A DNA stretch of 64,000 bases from Siphonodentalium dalli (GCA_032622095.1 CP136065.1:242831530-242895529), one strand, 5' to 3'. Positions 21,380 to 33,345 are shown, numbered from the stretch's first letter. Notes: generated by a model not told the origin, from the letters alone. Numbers and translations: made by a program.

Positions 21380-21830
21380 TCATTGATTGGTTTTATTGGA
21401 CACACATGGGATGGTGTGTGGTTCTCAATTGGTGGTTTGAGATGCTCGTTTTGAGGTTTGGGACACCACGTGCATGATTTGGGACATTCTCTGGACGATA
21501 TATGTTGTCAATCGTTGGGTGGTTTGTATTACTCATTAGGGCGTGTTAGCCGTGTTTGGATACCATTCGGATGGTTTGCGACACTAGTTGGGTCGATTGG
21601 GATGCGTATTGGGTGGTTCGGGGCACTGGTTGGCAATTGGGGATGCCCGTTCTATGGACTGTGTTGGTTTGGTATACTATATTAATTAAGATGGTGGTTT
21701 GAGACCCCCGATGCGTGGACTTAAGCTCCTTAGATGACTTGGGACACTCGTTAAGTGGTTTTGGACACTCATTGGATATGTTTGGATACAAGTTTGGTGG
21801 CTTTTGAGTCTTGACACTCATCTCATGGCA
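21380..21830 (-). repeat. Same 21-bp minisatellite in inverted orientation
   Basis: Here the units read 'gggtggtttgggacactcgt', the reverse complement of the preceding array. The switch of orientation at ~21310-21390 makes the whole array an imperfect palindrome, in keeping with the mirrored layout of the element's termini. Confidence 0.85.
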
Positions 21831-22299
21831 TATAGGACTATTGGCAATAAGTTATATGAGAAGATTTAGTTACAATTTAAATCAATGAAAATATAATTTT
21901 TTTTATTTTCGATGCCATGGAAACAGTCTGGTGAACTTTAGCCAAACTAAGCAAACTTGCCCAATTTTACTGCTGCCAGTTGCCATTTTGTCCCTATTTT
22001 GGATATTGACTCCATTGTTTCTGCTAAAATTGGCACTAATGGTTCATATCTCAGTCCTTCCCACGAGGAAAACACAGCGAGAGCATTTATTTTCTCCCGT
22101 AATTCAGAAGACGGGTGTAATATTGCACCCATACTATAATTGTAAGTTGGGTTTTTTCTCGAACAAAAAAGTCATTGTGGAATAGACCTATGTCTAGTTA
22201 CACTTTAATATGCCATAGTTGAACTGAGATGGTAAAGGATCTAAATAAACCTTCAAATAGTTCACTATTGAACCAACAATTACAGTCTCCATTAGTATT

Positions 22300-22420
22300 T
22301 TGAGATGAGGGACGGGTGCGAATTTTAGCACACGGGTGCAAATTTTAGCACCCGTGATTTGAGAATTACGAGTGCGTACGGGTGCGAGAGTAATCACTCC
22401 CGTCTCCTGGGAAGGACTGA
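22300..22420. repeat. Short GGGTGCGAATTTTAGCAC repeats
   Basis: 'gggtgcgaattttagcac' occurs twice in a row, followed by 'cgtacgggtgcgag'. A stretch at 22790-22870 ('cactccaataacacttac') is a diverged relative of the stem-loop at the ends of the 46.5-50.6 kb element. Confidence 0.5.
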
Positions 22421-23619
22421 TATCTGCCATCTTATTGGCATTCAGCATTCATTATACTGGTGAGTTCAATTCCCTTCTGGGGCATTGCAATATTAATTTA
22501 TTTTTCTTCGAAATTGTGTTTTAAATCTATTTTAATTTGATGGACACTGAAGGGCCAAATCCTCGTGATATGGCTCATTATTATTAGATGTCGATTTAGC
22601 ATGGTATATTTTTTTTCTAAACAAAAAAATTGAAATTATCCGGTAAAATGTATAGAATTTGCCCAATTTGACCACTTCCGGACGCTATTTTGTCTGCTAT
22701 TTTGGATTTTGTAATGACAACAAAAATAATTTAAAAACTATTTTTTTCGGGTTTTGGTTTGGTACAAATCCACCATCTCCTTAACACAGATCGCAGAACA
22801 AAAATTACCCACTCCAATAACACTTACTCCTATATAATTAAGTATGGTATGGTAAATTTTTGTTCTCGTGACCTAGCTGTGCTTCTTAAATGAAAACGCA
22901 CGAAATTTCGTTTCTTAAACGAGGTTTTTATGACCAGTGATATCAGGATAACTATTGAGGAAAAAAATAAGCTTTTTGTGCAAATAAAAGTAAATTTTCA
23001 GATTTTTGGGGGTACTTTCAAAATACCCATTCTGAAATGAAAACGCCAGGAAATTTTGTTTCAGAAATTGTGTATTATTGATCAGTGATGATTAGAGCAC
23101 TATTAATATGAAAATCAGCTTTGTACTCGAAAGTGCAAATAGAAGTCATATTTGGGGTTTTGGGGGTACTTTCAAAACCCCCCTTCTGAAATGAAAACGC
23201 CTGAAATGAAAACGCCACGAAATTTTGTTTCAGAAATTGTGTATTATTGATCAGTGATGATTAGAGCACTATTAATATGAAAATCAGCTTTGTACTCGAA
23301 AGTGCAAATAGAAGTCATTTTTGGGGTTTTGGGGGTACTTTCAAAACCCCCCTTCTGAAATGAAAACGCCAGGAAATTTCGTTTCAGAAATTGTGTATTG
23401 TTGATCAGTGATTGCTGGAGCACTATTAATGCAAAAATCAGCTTTGTACTCAAAAGTGCAAATAGAAGTCATTTTTGAGGTTTTTGTGGGGTCTCTGGCC
23501 CCTAAATGCCAGGAATGCGGAACTTAAGAAATCGGATTTCTTTGAACGTTCCGGGGTGTAACAAAGTTGGGGCATCAAACCTTTCGTACGCGATTGTGCA
23601 AATAGAACCCAGCAGGCTC

Positions 23620-23795
23620 CCTGACTACTACAGGTCATACCTTTGGGCAGATCATCATGAAATTTGTCACAGATGTGAACAATGAGATGTAGATGGGAAT
23701 GAGTCATTTTGGGGTCGTTCAGCCAAAAAACATGGCCGCCAGCAGCCATCCTGGATTTTACTCTTTGCATGACTAAATCTTCTGGCACGGGCTAG
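23620..23795 (+). repeat. ~163-bp satellite unit, right part of insertion site
   Basis: Continues the unit broken at 18968, from 'actacaggtcatacctttg' to 'aaatcttctggcacgggct'. Confidence 0.85.
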
Positions 23796-23861
23796 AGGTC
23801 ATACCTTTGATGCAATGGGGCCTATGACTATTGCCCCTTTCATGCATTCATGCATTTTGAT

Positions 23862-24500
23862 TTAAGAAAAAAAATTAAATTATAAAACAATTTACATGTA
23901 TATTTTAATCAGATCAAATGTTATTTTAAATATATTTTTTTTTAAACTAACATGGTACATATATTCATTCAGTCACATGCCAGTTCCAACATGGGTTCCA
24001 ACATGGTCGAGGGGGACACTTATTTTGACATAAACATGTGTATTAATATAATTACATACCAGTAATTAGCAATGTATTTCAGTAATACAGAGGCAGTTTA
24101 TTTGATACATTTACATGTGCCTCAATCATGCATGTATCATTGTTTATATTATTAGCTCAAATTACTTTGTAAGTTTGAGCTATTGCCATGGCTTGGCGTC
24201 CGTGTGTCTGTGTGTCCGTAAACAATATCCTTTGTCTTGGGCTACAGGTCGTACCTTTTGTCTGATCTTTATGAAATTTGTCATGAATGTTGACATTGAC
24301 ATGTAGATGGGAACGAGTCATTTTGGGATCATTCGGCCAAAAAACATGGCTGCTGGTGGCCATCTTGGATTTCAAAATTAAATCCATTGGCGCGGGCTAC
24401 AGGTTGTACTGTTTGTCTGATCATCATGAAATTTATCATAGATATGTTAATATTGGCATGTAGATGGGAACGAGTCATCTTGGGTTCTTTTGTTCAAAAA
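23862..24500 (+). repeat. Interspersed element, copy A (satellite head)
   Basis: 'aatttacatgtatatttta' through 'tttgagctattgccatgg' and two ~163-bp satellite units. The same order recurs at 31408-32050, so these are two copies of one long interspersed repeat. The leader contains 'acatgggttccaacatggtc', and the satellite starts after 'gtgtgtctgtgtgtccgta'. Confidence 0.8.
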
Positions 24501-24717
24501 TTACATATGGGGTAACCTTCGTCCAGTATTTAGTATTTTCAGGTTAATAATGCTATTCGCTGTAATACTGGTATGTTTACATAATAATACTGGCCGTGTA
24601 ATGTTACTTTAATGTTTAATTTCACAAATAATATGCTTAGTTTTACAAAAAAATGTTAAGTTTGATGGTTCTTCCCTTTTGTCGAAGAAAATTTATTTAT
24701 CGTTCATGGAACTTTCA

Positions 24718-24937
24718 TGTCCCGTTAGTCACGAAATTGTCCCCTCTTTTCACCGAAAAGGTGAGAACTTTTACATCAGTGAGATATCTATTTTCAGTCT
24801 CTATAAATTATCTCTCTATATGAAGTCAATTTACTACATCAATGGAAACAATGGATTATGGCAAACAGAATGTGAGAATAGTGACTTGTGAAATTTGTCC
24901 CGTTAGTCACGCCACCGTAATTGTCCCGTTAGTCACG
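24718..24937 (+). repeat. TGTCCCGTTAGTCACG motif cluster 1
   Basis: Three exact copies of TGTCCCGTTAGTCACG, at 24718-24733, 24896-24911 and 24922-24937. Function unknown. Confidence 0.85.
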
Positions 24938-25069
24938 ATTCTGAATAGCATAAAAAATAACCAATTTTTTTTGTAAAAAGTGATATTTGTCTTTAAATAT
25001 AGCTGTTAGTTTCATTGCAAAAGCAAAATTTCATCTACATGTGTACATACTAGTATATAATCCTCATTG

Positions 25070-25290
25070 TCTCTTTGTGTGTCTATGCATGCATCCATCA
25101 GACAATGGTTTCTGGATGATAGCCTTAATTTGGGTTATCGGGTTGGGACCAAATTTGGTATGGAGTTTACCAGTCAAAGGAAGGTCAATTTCGATTATGG
25201 GGTTCGTCAGATGATTTTTACCAGAGTTATGGCCCTTTTTTACTTAGAATTTTATCGTTTTGAGGTTTGATGATAACTTCATTCCAGATT
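25070..25290 (+). repeat. 'ttatggcccttttt' family repeat, copy 1
   Basis: 'ccatcagacaatggtttct', 'gggaccaaatttggtatgg' and 'gttatggcccttttttact', a family also seen at 25495-25900 and 41146-41400. I know this motif set as common in bivalve repeats. Confidence 0.6.
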
Positions 25291-25494
25291 GGGTCATCAG
25301 AATAGAACCAAAATTAGTATGCCAGTCCAAAATTCAGGTCATGTTCAAATATGGGTAATATATGAATCTAAATTTTCTCTCTTATATTTGTTCTGGTTTC
25401 AGATCATTCACTACAATAACACTATTACCACTTTTCAAACCAGGACACATTTATTATATCTGCAGCAGCCGTTGAATTTGTCATTTTTATGTTT

Positions 25495-25900
25495 ACCCAT
25501 ACCATAGTATGGTAAACATAGTGTCGTTGCCCGGATCGACCACTCGTCGTTCGTCCGTCTGTCTGTCTGTCCGTCTGTCTGTCCGTAGACACTTTACGAG
25601 TAATGCGATAACTCAAACATTTTCTATCCGATCGAAACCAAATTTCGTATATGGGTTTCTCAGCCCAAAATACAGATAGAGTTCGAATTTGGGTTTGATC
25701 CGAGTTTTTGTTACAGAGTTATGGCCCTTTTTCGACTTAGAATTCACGCATTCTGCCATAACTCAAACATTTTTTTTCACAGTTTCACAGCCCAAAATAC
25801 AGATCGAGTCCGATTATGGGTTTGATCCGATTAATTTTAAAGGAGTTATGACCCTTTTTCGAGAATTTTTTTTGTTTTTTTCAATTTTTTTTTTTTAGAT
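25495..25900 (+). repeat. 'ttatggcccttttt' family repeat, copy 2
   Basis: Begins 'accatagtatggtaaacat', includes a GTCCGTCTGTCT microsatellite, then two ~125-bp tandem units of 'cagcccaaaatacagat' and 'gagttatggccctttttcga'. Confidence 0.7.
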
Positions 25901-25958
25901 TTAGCTCCTTGCTAAATTTAGCATATACAAATATAAAATTTTGTTTGAACTTTAATAA

Positions 25959-26708
25959 GGCGAGACCAATTTTATTACTTGGATTACGAACATTGAGGAT
26001 GAAAATCTGTAGATGCAGGAGGGAAAAAAAATAAAAAAAAAATTTTTTTTTTTTTGGAATTAATTATTAGTAAATCAGCTGGAATATTGGAATATCGACA
26101 GCAAATACAGACAAACATGACTATCTGACTGGTACCAGAGACAATATGGTAAGCAAATGAATGTATTCCATATCATTCGTTTAGATGAGCATTTATAAAT
26201 AGGGTATTAATGCATCTTTGACCACCTCCATTTGACCCGGTATTATAATAAATGATGGTGGTCATCATGTCCTCGTTACATTGAATTAAGAAATGAATGG
26301 CATTTATATTATGATACGCAATATTATAAAGCGTCCATAGATGCCGTCATGAATGGAAATATATACTAAGATACAGACCAGGTCTGTATTTTATAACAAT
26401 ATTTATATTTAATAAAAGGTTTAGTATGTTTTAATAATTGAATTGTCGCCATTTTCGCGGAAGCGGAAATTGTAAACCGGATATAGTTCAGTAGTTTAAA
26501 ATCTCAAACGTTTACCGGTATAAATAACGGATCGCGCGTAATACCGAAAGCCGGAAACATTAAAAAATACGGCAAAGTATCAAACAGAAACGGACCGCAC
26601 ATTATACATACATCCGGAAAACATTATTTGCTTTAAAATTTTTTTTTATTTTTTTTCGGATTTTGTTGTCGGCGCGTTCGTAATCCAAGTAATAAAATTG
26701 GTCTCGCC
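25959..26708. mobile_element. PIF/Harbinger-type MITE, 750 bp
   Basis: 34-bp perfect inverted termini beginning GGCGAGACCAATTTTATTAC, flanked by TAA on both sides (25956-25958 and 26709-26711). A 3-bp TAA/TWA target with GGC-starting TIRs is typical of PIF/Harbinger. No transposase. The interior has a CG-rich patch ('ttcgcggaagcggaaattg'). Confidence 0.85.
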
Positions 26709-26711
26709 TAA

Positions 26712-28997
26712 CAATAAAAAAAAAAAAATAATAATAAAAAAAATTTGACACTTTCATTTATTTTAGTTTTATACGATTAATTAGGTGTGATATCCTGTTT
26801 TGAAAATATGAAGATTTTATTGCAATAGTTTCATGTAATATAATGATATCAATAAATTACCATGTGATCATCCAACATCCAGAGTATATGAGAGGATTTT
26901 TATAGATGTTGTCATTCCAAGTGAAATCTGTTATGAAATGAGTGATGACATGATACAGAGCTCTGGTGGGTCAAGCAAGATAAACAACACTGGTGGCTGG
27001 CTGTTTGTTTATTCTAACTGTCAAATTGATTAATGGCAGCACAAGACTGGTGTTTTTCCTATTCTTGAAATTTCATTACAGGGTGAGATAAGGGCCCCCC
27101 TTCCATTAATTTGCTTCAAAAATAATTAACCCTTTCCAAGGTTTCCATAGACACATGCTATAATGTACATGGACTCTTCCTGATATCTCTTAATATCTAT
27201 TGGGTATCTTTGCACACTATTCACTTCTATCAATTTTGGTATTGACTGATTAATTGATTTTTGAAAAATATATTAACCCTTCAGACACGTGCTTTCAATT
27301 TGAAATTAAAACAACAGCTGATAGCCAATATGATTTATCTATGCAATGGCAAACAGGCATATAAATATACATGACTATTGTAAGTGATGACTTGTTTTGA
27401 AAATCAATATGGTAGATGTTAGTATTTCCAGGAACCTTATTTTCCCATTTGTTCACATTTTCATGGTTGATTGAATTTTAGGGGCCACAGAGCACTTAGA
27501 AGATTAACATTGAAGGTTGTGGCTTTTAGTGCCCAAGCTACTTGTAAAACATTGTATTGTGTGAAACCATTCAAATGAGGGCTAACTTACTTTCTTTTAT
27601 ATGAACGATTTAGTGGTCATAGGGGCCAGCATCCCCATCATATTATGTCTGTATAACATTATATAGATAATACTTTTGAATTGTATAAACTACATATATT
27701 TTTGAAAACCATACATGTACACCCCTGTTATGAAACACTTTATCTTATTTAATACACAGGTCAGATCTGATCTTATGTCTGTCCATGTTTGATAAACAAA
27801 TAACTGGGGAGAATGGGGGAAGGGGGGGGGTAATTAAAGTACCATTTAAATATGAGATGGAATCCCCTACATGTATGTCGTTCTATATAAAGCAGTCTGG
27901 CTTGTCAACAAATTATAATTTCTCTTTAGAAGTGAATAATAAATTTTGAATATTTGGCATGTCAAAAGTGGCAAAGATAGGGAATTATCACTTTTGCTTC
28001 CAATAAGTTAACTTAAACTCCTAAACATGTCCTCCGAAATCACTAAACCATTGGATCTCACAGTGAGAGGTCCTTGTGTGAATAGGGACAGAGTTATGAG
28101 ATTTAAAACTACTCCTCCCCAACCCAAATACTTTAACCCTTTCTTAAGACAAATTATTTGAGCTTTTGATTTCAAGTTGGGTACTGATATATGGATTAAT
28201 TCCTGTGATCATATCTTTGACAAATTATCAGTTATGGCTAGTCGCTATCGCCAAGGTATGGGTTAAAACATCTGCCGATCGTGATCGGCCTCTCGTTATT
28301 CTACAGCATTTCTTAAGAATTGCATGAATTATTATATTGTCTTCTACAGCTTTTTTATGGCAATGCCTTTTGCCATGGCTAATTTTGAGATCTGACTGTA
28401 GTGTCTGGTTTGTCCAAATGTGTGCTGGATAGCTAAATCCTCTGATTGACTAGGAGTGGTTTAACAAGGAAGATCCGACCTGGTATTAGTAGTAATCCCG
28501 TACATGTGCAATGTTCAGAGAGCTTAATCCTTTGGTGGATTGATGATGGTGGTGGTTGAGCATATGAGGTTTGTTCTTGGTAATCCCCTAATATAATCCA
28601 TGAGACAATCAAAACACTGGTCATCGCGTGGATGACATTGCATTCTGGTAGCAAACTGGGTTTTAAAGGTGATGAAAGGCTTCGAACATTTAGATTCAAC
28701 ATAAAAAAAATATAAACATGTATATCTTGGCCGAATATTTGCTACACTGACACTATATATAGTGTTGTGGATTGTGATCCTCAGAGCAAAATTGCTTGAT
28801 AAGTAAGTTTAGGTATGTGTACTGAGTTTACTGACTGCCCCTTTATATCTCATTTTTAATTATCAACAGCTGATTCAAGATTGTTTCCTGTTTGTGTACT
28901 GTTATGAAAATGTTTTAGTCAAAGTTAATATTTTCTTCTTAGTATTTGCAACCTACAAACTCGAATTCCTATATAAAAGTTGGAAAAGCCTAATGCA
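26712..28997. other. Anonymous non-coding DNA
   Basis: No open frame, splice pattern or repeat that I can support over ~2.3 kb. TTAACCC occurs at 27126 and inverted at ~28260, hinting at a decayed piggyBac-type element, but the inner termini match poorly. Confidence 0.4.
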
Positions 28998-29002
28998 CTT
29001 TT

Positions 29003-29199
29003 TGTCCCGTTAGTCACGATTTTGGATGTCCCGTTAGTCACGCCACTGTTTGTTTATTTGTTCGTGTTCAGAAGGTGGTGCCATCAGTAAAATATAGATC
29101 CCATGTAGTACCCATACCAGCATGAGAAATTAGCAATTGTATTATAGTAAGCTCATGCAGGGTACCACAAAAATGGCAACAGGTTGTCCCGTTAGTCAC
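29003..29199 (+). repeat. TGTCCCGTTAGTCACG motif cluster 2
   Basis: Copies at 29003-29018, 29027-29042 and 29185-29199 (the last lacks the final G). In cluster 1 and cluster 2 alike, one copy is followed by CCACCG/CCACTG and another by ATTYTG, so the clusters are related beyond the 16-mer. Confidence 0.85.
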
Positions 29200-29990
29200 A
29201 ATAGAATTGCTAGATGGGAACGAGTCATTATGGGGTTGTTCGGCTAAAAAACATGGCCGCCAGCGGCCATCTTGGATTTCAAAATTCAATCCATTAGCAT
29301 GGGCTACAGGTCGTATCTTTTGTCGGATCATCATTAAATTTGTCATGGATGTTAATATTGACATGTACATGTAGATGGGAACGAGTAAATTTGGGGTCAT
29401 TCGGCCAAAAAACATGGCCGCCAGCAGCCATCTTGGATTTTACTCTTTGTTTGACTAAATCCTTTTACACGGGCCACAGGTCGTAGCTTTGGTCTGATCA
29501 TCATGCATTTTGTCATGGATGTTAATATTGACATGTAGATGGGAACGAGTCATTTTGGGGTTGTTCGGCCAAAAACATGGCCACCAGCAGCCATTTTGGA
29601 TTTTACTCTTTGCATGACTAAATCCTTTGGCACGGGCTACAGGTCGTAGCTTTGGTCAGATCTTCATGAAACTTATCATGGCTCTTGACATTGACATGTA
29701 GATGGGAACAAGTCATTTTGGGGTCATTCGGCCAAAAAACGTGGCCATCTTGGATTTCAAAATTAAATCCATTCGCGCGGGCTACAGGTTGTACTGTTTG
29801 TCTGATCATCATGAAATTTGTCATGATGTTAATATTGACATGAAGATGGGAACGAGTCATTTTTGGGTCGTTCGGCCAAAACGCATGGCCGCCAGCAGCC
29901 ATCTTGGATTTTACTCTTTGCATGACTAAATTCTTTGGCATGGGCTACAGGTCGTAACTTTGGTCAGTTCTTCATGAAACTTATGAATGC
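29200..29990 (+). repeat. ~163-bp satellite array, five units
   Basis: 'gatgggaacgagtcatttt' recurs at about 29214, 29375, 29538, 29701 and 29846. Each unit carries 'aacatggccgccagcagcc', 'atcttggattttactcttt', 'gggctacaggtcgta' and 'atcatcatgaaatttgtca'. Units differ by ~10-15%. Confidence 0.9.
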
Positions 29991-29997
29991 CGGCTGA

Positions 29998-30118
29998 TGC
30001 GGACCCTGGCTCTTACGGACCCTGGCTCATACGGACCCTGGCTCATACGGATCTCCGGCTCATACGGACCCTGGCTTATACGGACCCTCGGCTTATAGGG
30101 ACCTGGCTCATACGGACC
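29998..30118 (+). repeat. 16-bp minisatellite (CGGACCCTGGCTCATA)
   Basis: About eight units of CGGACCCTGGCTCATA with single-base variants, directly abutting the satellite array. Confidence 0.9.
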
Positions 30119-30389
30119 TCAACTAAAATATACAATTTAATTTTTTATGTTTATTTAAATAAATTAAAATACTGACGACAACATATATACTGAGATAACA
30201 AAAATATGATGACAACAAAAATGGAACAACGTTACATCAGACGAACATTATCTAAACTGGGGCGTACAGCTTGGCGGCTTCTTTCAGTAGTTTGCTGGCA
30301 GTTATCCTCATCGACGAGTAGTCTATCCACAAGGACATCAACTTTCCGGTCGTCTCACTCGTTTTCCTAACATTTTTTTTATAACTCAC

Positions 30390-30509
30390 CTGTGTCACAA
30401 ACCCGACTGGATGTGTCAAACGGGAACATTCAGGTTCAATGCAGCCAATAACCCCCGCTGACGAAGCCGAATGGAGCACAGTTAGACATTGTGGAATTAT
30501 GCCAGTCAT
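30390..30509 (-). other. Candidate coding exon, unknown protein
   Basis: On the minus strand, an ATG at 30509 opens MTGIIPQCLTVLHSASSAGV, continuing to THPVGFVTQ, which ends exactly at a canonical donor CACAG|GTGAGT. The frame reads on through the donor to 30252 with coding-like, GC-richer composition (SSMRITASKLLKEAAKLYAP). Either the exon ends at the donor or the 85-codon frame is one unit. No domain recognised. Confidence 0.3.
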
Positions 30510-30547
30510 CGGAGGGAGTATTTGGGGGGGCTAACCCCGGGATGGTC

Positions 30548-30570
30548 GAAAGGGCCAATAGGCCCTTTCC
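30548..30570. other. Short perfect hairpin (GAAAGGGCC...GGCCCTTTC)
   Basis: GAAAGGGCC-AATA-GGCCCTTTC, a 9-bp stem with a 4-base loop, upstream of the minus-strand candidate exon. It could be cruciform or RNA structure; no terminator role is implied in a eukaryote. From 30571 to 31400 no feature is supported. Confidence 0.6.
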
Positions 30571-31407
30571 TTCACCCCTCATATATTAGCTTTTATTATG
30601 AAGAAAGCAAAAGAAGAAAAAAACACATTTTTGACATAATTTTCTTGGGTTCTTTATTTCAGTGGTAGTGGGTATCTTGAGTATACAATCTTGCCCTGGT
30701 CGTCGATCCAGGCTTTTCTTGTTGATGGTTCTGCCAGTCAACAATAACACAACTACATGTACATGTATGTCTTGTATCACTAGGTGATTCTGGACAAAAA
30801 ACACTTTGCAAAAGTATTGTCAATGACGTGTATGTATCAGTGTATCTGTATTTGGGACTGAGCCTGAAAATCAAATTCTATACCCATTTTATCTATCAGA
30901 TTTGTTGTGTGTTTAGCATTTTTTTTACAAAATAAAAGAAATGTCCTTTGTTTTCTACCCTCTTACATTCTTTACGATCTTTAATGTCTGGTTTTGGTAG
31001 TTCTGAACTTCTTGTCTATCTTTCTCAATTGCTAGAGAATGAGCACTTATCCGGAGCGCTGTTAAAAATATCTTCTATTTGATGTTGATATTCCGAAATT
31101 TAAGTAATCTTGGCACGTAACTTTGATTTTTAACTTGTCATACAAATGTAATTTGCTATCTGATACTTTCTCAGCTAGATATATATATACGAAATGTTAT
31201 TTTTCATAAGAACTTGTGATCAGGTCATCAATTGTCTTCCGTTATACAATTCAGTTCAATGTTAAATTTAATCATGGCAGATTTAATAACCGTCAATACC
31301 AGGACGAATATCCCTGATTAGATAATTCTTTATCTAATGTGTATACTTCTTTTAATAAATGGTATGACTCTTCTGGTAGTTTTTCTAATCTTATCATGTA
31401 CTTCAGG

Positions 31408-33345
31408 CCAAAAAAAATAAATTAAAAATTAAATTAAAAAACAATTTACATGTATATTTTAATCAGATCAAATGTTATTTTAAATATATATTTTTTTAAA
31501 CTAACATGGTACATATATTCATTCAGTCACATGCCGGTTCCGACATGGGTTTCAACATGGTCGAGGGGGACACTAATATTTTGACATAAACATGTGTATT
31601 AATATAATTACATACCAGTAACTAGCAATGTCTTTCAGTAATACAGAGGCAGTTTATTTGACATAAATTTACATGTGCCTCAATCATGCAGGTATCATTG
31701 TTTACATTATTAGCTCAACCTACTTTTTAAGTTTGAGCTATTGCCATGGATTGGCGTCTATCGTCCGTGTGTGAATGTGTCTGTGTGTCCGTAAACGTAG
31801 CTTGGGCTACAGGTCGTACCTTTGGTCTGATCTTTATGAAATTTGTCATGAATGTTGACATTGACATGTAGATGGGAACGAGTCATTTTGGGGTAATTCG
31901 ACCAAAAACATGGCCGCTGGCGGCCATCTTGGATTTCAAAATTAAATCCATTGGCGTGGGCTACAGGTTGTACTGTTTGTCTGATCCTCATGAAATTTGT
32001 CATGGATGTTAATATTGACATGAAGATGGGAATGAGTCATTTTTGGGTCGTTTCGGCCAAAACACATGGCCGCCAGCAGCCATCTTGGATTTTACTCTTT
32101 GCATGACTAAATTCTTTGGCACGGGCTACAGGTCGTAGCTTTGGTCAGATCTTAATGAAACTTGTCATGGCTGTTGACATTGACATGTAGATGGAAACGA
32201 GTCATTTTGGGGTCATTCGGCCAAAAAAACATGGCCACCAGTGGCCATCTTGGATTTCAAAATTCAATCCATTGGCACGGGCTACAGGTCGTATCTTTTG
32301 TTGGATCATCATTAAATTTGTCATGGATGTTAATATTGGCATGTAGATGGGAACGAGTCATCTTGGGTCGTTCGGCCAAAAAACATTGCCGCCAGCAGCC
32401 ATCTTGGATTTTACTCTTTGCATGACTAAATCCTTTGGCACGGGCTACAAGTCGTAGCTTTGGTCTGATCTTTATGAAATTTGTCATGAATGTTGACCTT
32501 GGCATGTAGATGAGAACGAGTCATTTTGGAGTCGTTCAGTCAAAAAACATAGCTGCCAGCAGCCATCTTGGATTTTACTCTTTGCATGACTAAATTCTTT
32601 GGCGCGGACAACAGGTCGTAGCTTTGGTCGGATCTTCATGAAATTTGTCATGGATGTTAATATTGACATGTAGATGGGAACAAGTCATTATGGGGTTGTT
32701 CGGCCAAAAAACATGGCCGCCAGCGGCCATCTTTGGATTTCAAAATTCAATCGATTAGCATGGGTTACAGGTCGTATCTTTTGTCGGATCATCATTAAAT
32801 TTGTCATGGATGTTAATATTGACATGTAGATGGGAACGAGTAATTTTGGGGTCGTTCAGCCAAAAAACTTCTCCGCCAGCAGCCATCTTGGATTTTACTC
32901 TTTGCATGACTAAATCCTTTGGCACGGGCTACAAGTTGTATCGTCGGTCTGATCATCATGAGATTTGTCATGGATGTTAAAAATGACATGTAGATGGGAA
33001 ACTAGTCATTTTGAGGTCGTTCGGCCAAAAAACATGGCCGCCAGCAGCCATCATGTATTTTACTCTTTACATGACTAAATCCTTTGACACAGGCTACAGG
33101 TCGTATCTTTTGTCGGATCATCATGAAAATTGTGATGGATGTTAACAATGACGTGTAAATGGGAATGAGTCTTTTTGGTGTCATTCATTTGGCAATAAAA
33201 CATGGCTGCCAGTGGCCATCTTGGATTTTACTCTTTGCATAACTAGCCCTTTCAACTTTCCACATTCCTAATCACTCCATTGACTGTAACACATGAAATT
33301 ATTCCCTTTCCAAGTTGAGCTACAGTGTCATTGACACTTTCATAT
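31408..33345 (+). repeat. Interspersed element, copy B, with nine-unit satellite
   Basis: The leader matches copy A (23862). The satellite anchor 'gatgggaacgagtcatttt' (with variants) recurs nine times from ~31871 to ~33158 at 151-166-bp spacing. The left part has 'ttagctcaacctac' and 'tttgagctattgccatgg', and the array is followed by 'aagttgagctacagtgtca', so GAGCTA-type motifs bracket the tandem array. No coding. Confidence 0.85.

Larger units (their letters stand above)
18969..23619. mobile_element. 4.65-kb long-TIR element (no transposase seen)
   Basis: Left end GAGCCTGCTGGGTTCTATTT is exactly inverted at the right end (AAATAGAACCCAGCAGGCTC, ending 23619). The inverted arms extend ~500-640 bp (18969-19480 and ~22975-23619) and themselves contain a ~155-165-bp tandem repeat ('acttctatttgcacttttg'). 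The element interrupts a ~163-bp satellite unit whose halves remain at both sides, which proves insertion. Only a decayed 9-bp duplication is possible (ctataatcc / ctacaggtc), reminiscent of Mutator-like elements with long TIRs, but that assignment is weak. The interior holds a 21-bp minisatellite (19990-21830) and no recognisable transposase. Confidence 0.75.

Noticed and set aside
27126-28266. A larger piggyBac element bounded by TTAACCC
   Set aside because: Both ends start TTAACCC, but the following bases match only partly and nothing in the interior supports an element.
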